Source: Boletus sp. NGJ (taxonomy: Eukaryota > Basidiomycota > Agaricomycetes > Boletales > Boletaceae). Taken from it: a stretch of 64,000 nucleotides of DNA. The stretch's first letter is position 1, and every line of letters starts with the position of its first letter. The position numbers and the translations under genes are program-made. The notes below the pieces were generated by a model. That model searched no databases. It had not been told where the DNA came from and saw only the letters and a list, made by a program, of their open reading frames with translations. Shown in pieces: positions 36,031 to 46,416 of this stretch. The stretch is taken from NCBI GenBank assembly GCA_019096195.1, contig JAGTXK010000038.1:248001-312000 (forward strand). Reading direction: 5' to 3'.

Positions 36031-36638
36031 CTACTTGTGTGTTGCTTTGACGATACTGACAACAATGATGACGATGATGACGGCCACTGCGAGGCCTATA
36101 ATGATACGCATCTACAGACCGAGTGAGCATCTCTGCCTTGCGCGGCAACATGAGCTCACCTTCATATCCTTCCACCTGGTTCCAACGGAAGTGAGACGGA
36201 ATATCGGAAGAATGAGATAATGGAGCTTACCACATATTCTAGAGCCGGTTAGTGTTGGATCATATGAGAGAGACAACGAAACTCACCTTGCGCACTCTGT
36301 TCGCTCCCCGACGGAAGCCTTGAGCCGAGACGGCCAGGTTGTCTGTTGAACAGTCCATATAATTCTAACTGCATCACAATAACAAAGAGACTAACCGGTC
36401 TTGTCCTGCAGAGAATCCAGCCGCTCGCCTCTCTCGGCAACCTTTGTGATGTTCTCCCTCATGATTCCGACGGTATCGTCAATTTGCTGTTGAATGGCTG
36501 CAGTTTTGGGATTGCCCTGAGACCCTGAGGGATTCGACGAGGAGCCATTGCGAGGGAGGTAGGGGTCGTAAGGTTCAGACCTAGGGTTTGGGAAGGCATC
36601 AGACAAAGCAGGCCATGAGAGTGGGGAGACACAAACAT
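36031..36638 (-). CDS. SNC1: Synaptobrevin-type v-SNARE (Snc1-like)
   Basis: The mature reading begins [13 protein letters not shown] and continues [62 protein letters not shown] and a membrane anchor [19 protein letters not shown] ending KATHK. It is a short R-SNARE for secretory-vesicle fusion at the plasma membrane, anchored by its C-terminal helix. Two oddities decide the model. The start codon is split: AT at 36638-36637, then a 56-nt intron (GTTTGT...CCCTAG, with CTGAT branch site), then G plus TCT GAA. The NMW residues come from an 8-nt exon at 36231-36238 between two introns. No unspliced ATG is in frame with SEPYDPY. A further intron with a GTAAGT donor appears to lie in the 5' untranslated region. 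Confidence 0.93.
36231..36238 (-). other. 8-nt micro-exon of the v-SNARE gene
   Basis: AATATGTG sits between CTCTAG (acceptor) and GTAAGC (donor). Including it restores the invariant ...RVRKNMWWKDMK juxtamembrane segment; skipping it breaks the frame. Confidence 0.85.
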
Positions 36639-38923
36639 GACGATTCTGGGTACAGAGGGATGAGTGAGGGAGGAAGAAAGAAAAATAAATGTTTTTTACT
36701 TACCGTATGAAGCGAGATGAACAAAGCTGGTGGTTGACTGCGCGAGCCCAGGCGAGGCAGTACGACAGGCAACCAGTCACATGTGTACCGTGTCAATGTG
36801 ACGTGTCACAAGAACCGCAAAACCCTTATCACTAGTGCAACTTAAAGTTACTATTACTACAGTTGTCTTGAAGTAGTCTCTGACAGTTCGGATAGTAAAA
36901 TATGACAGCTGACTCCACCTGGTTCTTTCTAGACCCGCTACATCTTCAGGCAAAACACCGTCGGTGTTTCCTGAAGGTGCTGATCGTCAACACTTTCGCA
37001 ACTCTAGTCTGAATCTCTAACATTACCATTCGCCTGACGCCAGTATACATCCAGGTTTGTGGATGATGACCAGTCTGAGGTGTGCTGGTCAGTGGTCACT
37101 CCTTGTACCGATATTTAAGCTACATCTCACTAATCACTCCTTGAGTGGGATCTGGACGACTTGCTATGCGAATCCAGTCCGTATAATTGTACTGTTGTTT
37201 CACCCGGATGATATCGACCCGACACCATTCCTACCTACCTTTGTCTTCACCGTTATGATGCACCGATGCACCTTTCGCCAGATCCCGGTAGCGAAAGTGA
37301 TCGCCTTTGGTCGTGGTGTGCGGAGTTTTTCTTTTGCTCTGATTGCAGCAAAGATACACCGAGGACGCTATCTGCAACCTATCAGCTCGAAGCATCCACC
37401 TACCATCGAGACTACGGTGGCTCGAGCCGTCGATCACCTCGATAACCGACTGGTCAAACCTCCGACCGATCTTGCGGCCCTCGGTAGTATTGCCGTGCGT
37501 ATCCGCAAGCAAGTGTTCCGATACTGTAAGCAAGCGATGTTATTCCCATGTCAGATATATAAGATGGTTGCTGAACGTCGCTGAACCTGGAACCTTTTTC
37601 GCATGTTGAAGTGTGAGTCGGCTAAGATGGCGGGTGTTTTGAAAGCCTACTACGCGCACAGCTAGTTTAAGCCTGACCTTGGGTTTAAGTGCTTGCGCTG
37701 ATCTCCTCGTAGTCAGGGTTCAACGTCAACGTTCAAGCCTTCAAGTTCCCCACGCCGCATTAAAGTGGTGTGAGAACCTCTCGCCAATGGTTGAAGTCGG
37801 TTTCCCACCGGAAGACTCCTGCGTGATCTAATATCTACAGCACAATCCATTGAACTTAATTCAATGGCACTTCCCCCACTGGCAGTCCGATTCGGCGGAA
37901 GTTACTTGTCTCCTGGCCGAGGCATGTCAGATCCATCGAGTTGGGTGCCACTGGCATCAGCCATCGCTCTAGACCCGCTGGGAAATTGGTGTGTTCATTA
38001 TCGAATGAGTCGGGATGGCAACCTTCTTTGCAGGACTAACTCCGCAAGGAGATGATCCTAGTGACCAAGTGATTCTAAAGGAAAGGTCGACAGAACATTA
38101 CCTGAATATCGACACTGTTCACACAACGCCCTGATTGTTGCATTTCGATTAGGGGAGATCTGAGCGACACGGTCGACCACCGAGGAAGGTGATCTGGCAC
38201 AGGGCAGTCAACACGTCGGTCGACGTATCACTTTCCCCGACATTAGTATTTGGCATCTGCTGTCGGGGTCAGGTGATGGGTCGTTGGCGATTTACTTATC
38301 CATACAATTCATGTTCACTCAACCCAATTTGTCAGAATTCAGTCGGGTTCATCGTGCAGGGAACGATAATGGTGGTACACTCAACACCATGTCTGCGGCC
38401 AACATTTATCACACGCTTGTCAATGCTTGGGTTCAAATCCATACCATTATACAGTAAGTTACCAACAAGGACTTCCCTGTTGGGAAGAACGCCGAGAAAC
38501 AAAGTTGCGATTACGCCAAGTTTTTACTAGAGCTTTGAAATTGGTTGGCAGAGTATCACCTGCGATGTTCACAGCGTGTCAGGCACATGTTGAGGGATCG
38601 CGTAAACAACCTTTTTCGCATGCTTGATCTTCTCATGTAGTCTGTCTGCAGGGTTTTTTTGGGAAGGACGACGCAGGAAGCGTACGTCCGCGTGGACGGC
38701 AGGTATGGGTTCGGTGCGTTTCGCGAGCGTGTCCTAACTTGTACGTGACGACTGACGTTTTTTTTTTTTCAGCTCCCCCGACCCCGTCAACCGGACTTCC
38801 CATAGATACGTCACTCTCTACCCTTAAGATCTCGTAGATTGCCATAAGTAATGTCATCGTTATCACCCAGCTTATTAGCGTGCTCGGACGATTTAAGATC
38901 GTACCCCGGGAGGACCAAGGTAG
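36639..38923. other. Long spacer without recognisable gene
   Basis: Over 2.2 kb with no supported gene. A 175-codon plus-strand frame at 37057-37584 has no family resemblance and no splice context. A GTTCAACGTCAACGTTCAAG word at 37718-37737 echoes the inverted repeats at 2251 and 20924. The word GGTTCAAATCC near 38433 looks like a tRNA B box but forms no tRNA. Confidence 0.4.
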
Positions 38924-38930
38924 TATAAAT
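38924..38930 (+). promoter_or_regulatory. TATA box of membrane-protein gene B
   Basis: TATAAAT lies 58 bp before the ATG at 38988, at a place comparable to the TATATAA of paralogue A. Confidence 0.5.
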
Positions 38931-38987
38931 TTGACGGGGTGGATCCTATCGATTATTTACAAGGGGATTTTTTCTCCCCTTGGAGCC

Positions 38988-40187
38988 ATGACCGCATCCA
39001 ATGGAGACCTATTCCAAAACTCGGTCTACATCGGGATCAACATACAGAACATCTTGTATGGTGAGTCTCGTGACACGTATCATGAGATGCCCATGCAGAC
39101 TTACCGGTCCGCTCGTGCAGGCATTGAGTTGCTTCTCTACTTCAAGACCATACGTATCCTGCTGACCAACAGAGGAGCGCGAAAGAAATCCGATCTATTT
39201 TACGCGCTCTTCAGCAGCATGATGATGTTCTTGGTTACAGTTTGGATAATCACCCAAGCGATATTCGGCGAAGAAATGTGGTTGCTGCAGTCTGACTATC
39301 CGGGGGGTGCCGACGCGTACTGGCAGCAGAACATTGCGGTTTGGTACATGGATTTGGGGACGACGGCGGTCGTCATACTGCAACTCATGACGGATGCCCT
39401 CATGGTAAAGACGAGAACGAGCACGTCAGAATGTATGTGTATGCTGACTTGGTTGTTCCCAGATTTACCGCTGTTGGGTTATATGGAGTAACTATTACGT
39501 CGTCGTCATACCCATCATTTTGTGGGTGGCTACCCTCGGTAAGCATCACCACACACTACTCCCCTGTGGTCGCTTCATTCCATGTCCACCTAGTCTTGGG
39601 CTTCTTGGTCGACTGGGTTACCAGTTCACCAGGGGGCAACTTTTTCGCTGGACTCGCCTCTAAACTCGGTCTCGCATATTACACCGTCTCTGTGTTCCTG
39701 AACACGATCTTGACGTGCTTGGTTTGTTACTGTATGGTGCGGCACGCCAGGGCGGTCCAGCGATGTCTTGGGCACGAATACGCGTCTTCGTATTTCAACG
39801 TTGTCGTGACCATCGTCGAGTCCGTGCTTCCATACACGCTCTCTGGCATCGCCTTTTTGCTGTCGTTGGGGTTGGGCAGTCCGACGTCGGTGGCGTTCGT
39901 CTGTGTGTATTTCCTGATGATGGTATGTAGTCTGGCAGTTCCGTGCAGCTGATGGCGCTGGCTAAGTTGCACGCGACACATTGCAGTGCATATCCCCGCA
40001 GATGCTGATCCTCCGAGTGGTCGTGGGGAGAGCGTGGGACAAGGATACGTTCAAGCCACAGAGCTCGACGCTCAAGTTCAGTCCTGGGGCCACGACAGGG
40101 TCACAACTGTTCTACGCTGGCAGCGGGGAAGTGCCTCTGAAGACGTTGTCGAAAGTATATAATCCAGACGGGCACGGCAAGGTGTGA
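38988..40187 (+). CDS. Agaricomycete multi-pass membrane protein, copy B
   Basis: MTASNGDLFQNSVYIGINIQ is joined by a GTGAGT...GTGCAG intron to GIELLLYFKTIRILL. The segments match copy A one by one: SSMMMFLVTVWIITQAIFGE, TAVVILQLMTDALM, IYRCWVIWSNYYVVVIPII, LGLAYYTVSVFLNTILTCLV, IVESVLPYTLSGIAFLLSLG, VAFVCVYFLMM, and the tail start CISPQMLILRVVVGRAWDKD. Intron positions are shared with copy A, but the proteins differ at roughly a third of positions, so the duplication is much older than that of the dehydrogenase pair. About 320 residues. Function unknown; topology suggests a membrane sensor or receptor-like protein. Confidence 0.88.
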
Positions 40188-42753
40188 ATGTCGCAAGTGT
40201 AAGCTAAAAGACGACAGGTGTACATATACAAACCAATGTGGTGTGTGGTCGAGCTCACTCACTCCCTAGCCAGGGGCCAGTCTTTCAATTCTCTGAAATT
40301 CAGGGAGGCAGATTGCAATCTGCCAGTTGGCTGCACACATTCTATGTAAACTAGATAGTCTCTGTCTTTTATGTAAAAAGTCAATTCACGTCGTCCCAAA
40401 TGCCACTGCGGAGTACAAAGAGGAGAGATACACATCGAGGCAAAGTTAAGCCGAAACTTGAGGCTTTTCTTGGATGGTGCTGTGTCTGGTTGAACGGCCT
40501 TACCATCGTTCTCCGACGCTCGTGCCCCATTCACGGGAAGATCACTCGGGGTTGTGGTGAGTATGAGGTGACATTCCACTGATAGGGGGGGAAAGAAAAC
40601 GTTGCAAACGATCGATGGCTTCCATCCTTCTACGCTCATGACAATCGTGACTGTCCACCGTATGTCTTGCCTAGGGTGAGAATACCAGCGTCGAAGATGT
40701 GACATACATGGTTTGTGTTTTCTTTTCGAAATTCATCGGAGTGATTTGCAGGTAATGCGTTTGGTAAAGCTGGTGTGCGTTGGAACTTGGCCAAAGGGTG
40801 TTAAAGACAACGACAAGTTTACAGTCAGATAAAAGTTCCTTTCGTATATAAACTTCGTGATGAAGCGAGAACTTACAGGTTATGTGGTATACCACGTCGC
40901 GAGAAAACCATGTTCAGAATGTCCTTGACCCGTGGTCCCATTCGATGGTGGTCGTCGTCGCATTGAAGAAGGACGAGATCACTGGAAAAGCCCGCTGAGT
41001 GCCAAGCTTATCGCCATACCGGTAGCCTTGTCACTGATCACAAAAAAAAGGAAAGATCAAAGGGAGTTTGTTAATTAAACCCTGAGCGATCTCATAGCAC
41101 CTGAGGCCCGGGGGGCGATGCTGCAAGTGACTTAGGGAAAGGGCAGGCCTAAGGGTGTGATTGTATTCAAATGATCCATTTGCAGTCTATCGAGACAATA
41201 AGTTTGTTGCAAATATACACAGTACAAAGCGGGAGGCATCACAGGACCATAATCCTTCCACGGCGTGTAGTACTCCGATCAAATCTTCGCCAAATACAGG
41301 ATCGTGACACTGTGGGCGATAGATAGCTTCCTCTTGCAGGTAAGTCGGCCGAATCCTATCTGGGCGGAACGAGCAGATCTGGGGGACTTTCCCTCAAGAT
41401 ATACCCCAGATCGTACCTCACTTGATTGTGGTTGTTGAGGGGGATGTGCCTGAACTGTTATGAAACCATCCTTCAGGGGTATCTCGCTGTCCCGTGGTTC
41501 TTGAGCTTGTTCGAATGTTTACCACCCATGTTGACCTGTGACACCCCAGCGAAAACTCAAGCTCGTGGTGGGACATGCCGCCCAGGATTGAGCTATCCTC
41601 TTTGTTAACCAATACTTCGAGGTCGTGCATTGTATCCTGCACCACACTCGCCTGTTAACGGATTCGCTGGGTAACCTTTCCAAGTTGGACTATCATGGTC
41701 CGGGAGCGTGGATTCCGCAGAACCACTGATCGTTCGATCTCCCACTGCTGTATAGGCTGGAGCTGACAGATAACGTGACTACCATCCATTCAATCAGAAC
41801 TTGGGGAGCCTGGGGCATTCACGTATTCGCCATCCTGTAAAGGTCCACCCCATTGCGCAGTAAATCATTATCAGCAGGTGCCCATTCGCTATCATCGTGG
41901 TAGCATGAGAACGGACGAGAGTTACACGTTACCACCCTGAACTTACCCATGATTTGAATAAACCGTCGGAAAGTGGCAGATTTTGATGGAATGTCCTCGG
42001 CGTCCTATCATCTCTGGGAAACGGAAGAGATCAAGCCATCTACTGGAAGGACTGTCTGCTTCTCCATTTTTTGAAGTCAGTCCCTCGCTGGTATTTGATA
42101 CTGCCTAGGATGGATGAACTGATCAATGCGAAGTCCCCACGGACCAAGAGAGAAGAGCATGGGATAATAACTCCTTACTGGTTCCTGTACGATTCCCACT
42201 GTTGAATACTGAGCACCGTATTGTAGGTCTGTACTAGGTAGATAGCTTTATAGTAAAGGTACTCACCTCCGAGTCAGTGCTGACCGGTGTGCGGAAAATA
42301 CTACATGATGATCGAGGTGCGGACGATTGAATATTCAACACTGTCCCAGCAATTCTAATCCATGGCCAGTCGAAGACAAACCAGAACTTGGCAAAAGAGT
42401 GAGCTGGATACAAGGGCACCGGCCGGGCCCAAGTTTAGTTGTCGGCATACTCCGAAGTTGAATTCCCGCCACAACGTAGCACTCCCTCGTACAGCGTACA
42501 GAATCAGCAAGTCCCGGCAAATCCATCAAGGTAGGCTCGAATTCACGCTCGTATGCAGTACAAACCGTCCCCAAGACCATACCGTCGCTTGTCCGAAGCT
42601 GAAATGTCGAAATCCCGTCGTTCGACATTGTCGATGGCTGGATGAATCCATGGGATACTGGATGGACCGGTGCCGTTCTTGCCTATGATCTTGTCAAGTT
42701 GTCATGGATCGTTCCGCTGACTGTTCTGCGTCGACGCCGTCGCCATTGTACAG
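40188..42753. other. Spacer with MFS relic and unassigned minus-strand remains
   Basis: Apart from the MFS relic at 40415-40564, the minus strand around 42230-42660 has protein-like stretches (for example ISTFQLRTSDGMVLGTV and WPWIRIAGTVLNIQSS) in two frames. They look like a worn gene of a family I cannot name. Around 41650 a GYPANPLTGECGAGYNAR-like stretch is also protein-like. I see nothing intact. Confidence 0.4.
40415..40564 (-). pseudogene. Relic of an MFS transporter N-terminus
   Basis: The minus strand reads LTTTPSDLPVNGARASENDG, then KAVQPDTAPSKKSLKFRLNF and ASMCIS. This lines up with the first 45 or so residues of the intact transporter at 21278 (FTTTSTDPTV, SDTAPSKKS, FVSMCICLF). 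The start codon position is ATA and similarity stops inside the first membrane helix, so this is a truncated, dead copy. It lies just behind membrane-protein copy B, in opposite orientation. Confidence 0.75.
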
Positions 42754-43394
42754 ATGGTACGTTTGTTTGATGATTTGTGTAGAGAGACTCGCGTGCCAAC
42801 CTGTCACCCCCGGAGTACAGAAGCTCGAAATCGACTCTTTCTCGGGCTACCGCATCTACCCTTCAAAGGGTAAACTCTTTGTTCGTGGAGACTCAAAGGT
42901 AAGCTTCGTACTCCCTCCCCTGTTTCGACACTCTGACGAACCCCCCCTAGATCTTCCGCTTTGCCAGCTCCAAGAACTCCTCCCTCTTCCTCCAACGCAA
43001 AAACCCTCGCAAGATCGCCTGGACACAGGTGTACCGTCGCATGCACAAAAAGGGTATTACTGAGGAAGTCGCCAAGAAGCGTTCACGCCGGACTGTGAAG
43101 CACCAACGTGGTATCGTCGGTGCTGACCTTGCTGCCATCGCCGCCAAGCGGAACCAAACTTCCGCTATCCGTACGCAAGCACGGATGGCCGCTATCCAGA
43201 AGGCAAAAACTGAAAAGAAGGAAAAGGAATCAAAGAAGGCAAAGGTTCGCTGCGGTTGCTCTCCGGCCTTCCGCGTTGCTAATTGCTAAATGGGATACTT
43301 GTTTTCCTTGCAACAGCCTGCGACTCGTGCCCCTGTTAGCACCGCACCAAAGGTGTCGAAGCAACAAATGAAGGGCGGCAAGGGTGGCCGATAA
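42754..43394 (+). CDS. RPL24: 60S ribosomal protein eL24
   Basis: The start ATG is the last codon of its exon: ATG at 42754-42756 is followed directly by a GTACGT...GTACAG intron. The protein then continues KLEIDSFSGYRIYPSKGKLF, VRGDSK, IFRFASSKNSSLFLQRKNPR, KIAWTQVYRRMHKKGITEE, VAKKRSRRTVKHQRGIVGAD, and a Lys/Ala-rich helix. A last exon PATRAPVSTAPK ends in KGGKGGR. About 150 residues, normal for eL24 of the large ribosomal subunit. In the archaeal/eukaryotic family the N-terminal domain is a small zinc-ribbon-like fold; the Cys are absent here as in other fungi. Three introns, all GT-AG. Confidence 0.96.
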
Positions 43395-43670
43395 GCGGAC
43401 TTGCTTGATGTAATTGGCCCCAGTCATGTATCGCACGTTCCTCCCATGATATGATCCCGATGCATACATGCTTTTATGCTTCATGTTGCAATTGCAACCC
43501 TTGGCCACAGCTCGACTGAAAACTGAGATGCATAAGTTATCTACAGAGGACATATGATACAAAAGTCTACGCAAGTTCGTGACGGTATGTCTATGTACCG
43601 TGAGCAGCTGAAAATTAAATAGGTGTATATGTACAAGTGTCCATGTATATGGGATGAGTAAAGAGCGAAT

Positions 43671-44404
43671 TCAAAGTCTGGGCACGTGCGAGCGTTCGGG
43701 CGCGTACTTGGCCTGAGAAGCAACGCTGTCAGTTTCATACCACCGAAACAGCAGCCGTTGACGACGCTCACCATCTCATTTTCCTTCTTCGTGTAGCCGC
43801 ATTTCTCGTAGAAGGCTGTGTGAAACACCAAAAACGAATCAGCACCGCTCTTTCCCCGCGAGTGTCAAAGTCAACGACCACGTACGTATGTTGGCGTCGC
43901 TACAGTTCAAGATGGTCTTGTAGCAACCGCTGTTCTCACTAATGTGCGTGAGGGCTTGGATGATACGTTGACCGAGCTTTTTGCCCTGTTGGCTCTTGTC
44001 GACGGCGATGTCCTCAATGTGACCGACGCTGCCGAGACCGCGGAGGAACTTGCGTTCGATGAAGACGCAGCCGACGCCGACGATGCGGTCGCTGGCGTTG
44101 TCGACGATGACGAGGGTGTAGTATGTTCTAGGCGCTGCGCGCATGGCGTGGAACTGGTTCACCCAGGCGGCCTCACCGGTGTCGCTGACGACAGTGAGCA
44201 CGGAGAGGACATCGAGGTGACCGCGTTTGTAGTCTGTGGATGCGAGCGGGCGAATCTGTGAGGGCGGTCAGACGGGGCAGACGGTCGGTGTGATCGACGC
44301 ACGGTCAACTCTGGTGGGAGCTGTTTCGACACCTCGGGGGAGATCAACTCTTGGGGGAACATGAGGTCGAGGGGGGGAGGCTGGGAGGTAGTGATGGAGA
44401 GCAT
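43671..44404 (-). CDS. GNA1: Glucosamine-6-phosphate N-acetyltransferase
   Basis: About 170 residues of a GNAT-fold enzyme that makes N-acetylglucosamine-6-phosphate for chitin and glycan precursors. Key parts are LMFPQELISPEVSKQLPPEL, RGHLDVLSVLTVVSD, VGCVFIERKFLRGLGSVGHI, EDIAVDKSQQGKKLGQRI (acetyl-CoA pyrophosphate loop QQGKKLG), LNCSDANI and FYEKCGYTKKENEM. A final intron (GTGAGC...TCTCAG) then joins a short end AKYAPERSHVPRL with stop at 43671. Without that intron the frame runs on into unlikely sequence. MLSITTS at 44404 is preferred; an upstream in-frame Met at 44479 is possible. Confidence 0.93.
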
Positions 44405-44572
44405 TGTTAGTCTTGTGAGGGTGGAATAGGCCAAGGAGAGTAGATAGGTGGGCAAAGAGAAGATGTTGGCTATGGGCATTTCTATTTGACTTTTTTGTAG
44501 TCTTACTCGGTTCCTATAAATGCACAAGATCACAGCCACTACCACCGCCCATCGCTTGGCAGTGTACACGAG

Positions 44573-45920
44573 TTACGTTCCCCGCTTGAACTTGGACCTG
44601 ATTTCCTCCCCGAGAGGCTTCCCACTTCCTTCCTTGCGTATCCAAAGCGAAAGCGTCTCTCCCTGGCGCACCAGACTCAGCGGCACACCCTCTCCCTGCT
44701 CGCGCACCGCTTTCAATATCACCTTGAGCAAATTCTTCAATTTCCCAAGCGATCCTTCCATCATCTCTGCATACGGCTTCATCTGTTCGCCCGTGAGCGA
44801 AATCTTCTCGACAGGCTCAAAGTCCCCTCCGGCGTGCTTTGCCATGTAGAGCCATGCCGTCTGCGAAAGATACAGCTGGGGATAGATCTCTCTCCAGTTT
44901 GGTTCTCGGTATATAGATCTCGTCTTCACCTCGATCAAGTCGGACTGAGGGATCAGCGAACGAGATGGGGATGAACTTGATGTCGAGACCTGCAGGGGAT
45001 TCAGGCTCGTTTGGCTCGGTTGTTTTCTCTGCCTTGCCCCCAATGCTCAGCGACGAGAACGACGCGAGGAAATCGTCGTCATTCGTCTTCTGCTCTACGC
45101 AGGCATCCGCCGTGAAACCGAGCAAGATGTTCAAAGTCCCAAATTTCTGCACAACATGTTCATCGAACCTTTTAGAGATTCGAGGCCACGATACACGACT
45201 CACGTAGGTGATGATGCGGTGATGGTCAAGCATCTTCTCGCAGCCCGGTGGGACCCTGGTAGCCGCATTCAGATACTCGTTGCCATAGCCTGTGTTCTGC
45301 ATGGAGAGCGTGGCGCTCTCCTCCTGCCTCGTAAACAAGCACGTCTTCCCGACCAGATCGATATCGATCCGAAAGTTATCCTCGCTACCCACGTTGTCGA
45401 TGTAACGCAACAGCTTTCGGAAACTATTGCGATCTGTGACGAGATCCAAATCCTTGTACGAAAAGTCGTCGTGCAAAGCATCAATCGCAGCAAAGAGGGG
45501 TAACATTGGGGAGTGGTTACCCATTTTTGATGCGTTATGATGGATGTACTGGACCCCCACATCAAGCGGCACTTTTTTCACCGGAGGACGCTCGTCCGCC
45601 CAGATCCAAGGAGAGCCTTTTGTGATCGAGATGTGTAAGGGATGTGGCGGTCACGCGTGCTAGGACTTACCTGGGACGACGATAGTGGGGACCGGCGCGT
45701 CGATCCACGAGTAGGAGGCTATGGATTTGACGTGACGCAGTCGAACGTGCTCTGATGCGTACCCTGTGGCGTCGACCGACAACGTCGCCACTCGTTCGTC
45801 GAGGTCCTTTAAGACAAACGATGCTGAAGCTGAAGAACCGCCTGTTTGGGAAGCGCGATAGTTTGTTGGCTTTCCCCCTCGTGGGCGCCACACTTTCTGG
45901 TTTCGTGTGTATGCTGCCAT
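44573..45920 (-). CDS. Conserved fungal protein often labelled geranylgeranyl pyrophosphate synthetase
   Basis: The protein (about 430 residues) reads HVKSIASYSWIDAPVPTIVV, PGSPWIWADE, LVTDRNSFRKLLRYI, FRIDIDLVGKTCLFTRQEES, PPGCEKMLDHHRIITY, LDIKFIPIS, DLIEVKTRS and LYLSQTAWLYMAKHAGGDF. This is the layout of a widespread fungal family that databases often call geranylgeranyl pyrophosphate synthetase. I see none of the DDxxD aspartate-rich motifs of prenyl synthases, so that name is probably wrong. The acidic and basic spacing around FRIDIDLVG and LIEVKTRS hints at a DXO/Rai1- or nuclease-like core, but this is only a guess. Four exons; start MAAYTRNQKVWRPRGGKP at 45920. Confidence 0.82.
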
Positions 45921-46416
45921 ATAGTCAGATGGGAGTGTGTCTCAAACGCTTCTCTGTTGGGTCGCCCGCTTCTTATAGTACAATTTACGCCCCCTTTATG
46001 GACGGCGTAGATCATTGTGGGTGCGGCCTGTGCCGAATAGAACATGGATTAACGAGGCCCTCAAGTCCGTTGCATAATACATGAATGGTGCGCTCTGTGC
46101 AGCCCGCAAGAGAAACATATCTCACTGGCCTTGTTCGTAGTGCCAGAGCACGGTGGTTAATTAAGGTGCTGTTTGAGCGTGAGTCTCAAGGGGCAAACAA
46201 AACTAAATAGTATCACCCGCAGCTTCGCAAGTTGACAATGCTATGGAGTGGAAAGTCGTTCGCCGACTACAGAAAAGACTGTCGAGGACTAGTATTCATA
46301 CCCTACAAGAGATCGATAGAATAATAAATCTCTGGCGATCCACACGTACCCTCGCCAGCGAGTAGACATACAACGAACTTGCGCAATAAAGAACGAAAAA
46401 AAAAGGGTGGGGTACC
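45921..46416. other. Intergenic region
   Basis: Promoter of the gene ending at 45920 and 3' region of ASE1. A short A-run near 46396 follows an AATAAA-like word; no gene. Confidence 0.4.

Noticed and set aside
37057-37584. 175-codon frame as a gene
   Set aside because: No family resemblance, splice signals or conserved motif; lies in a long non-coding spacer.
38420-38450. tRNA-like B box GGTTCAAATCC
   Set aside because: The T arm would have mismatches, and no A box or acceptor stem can be formed around it.
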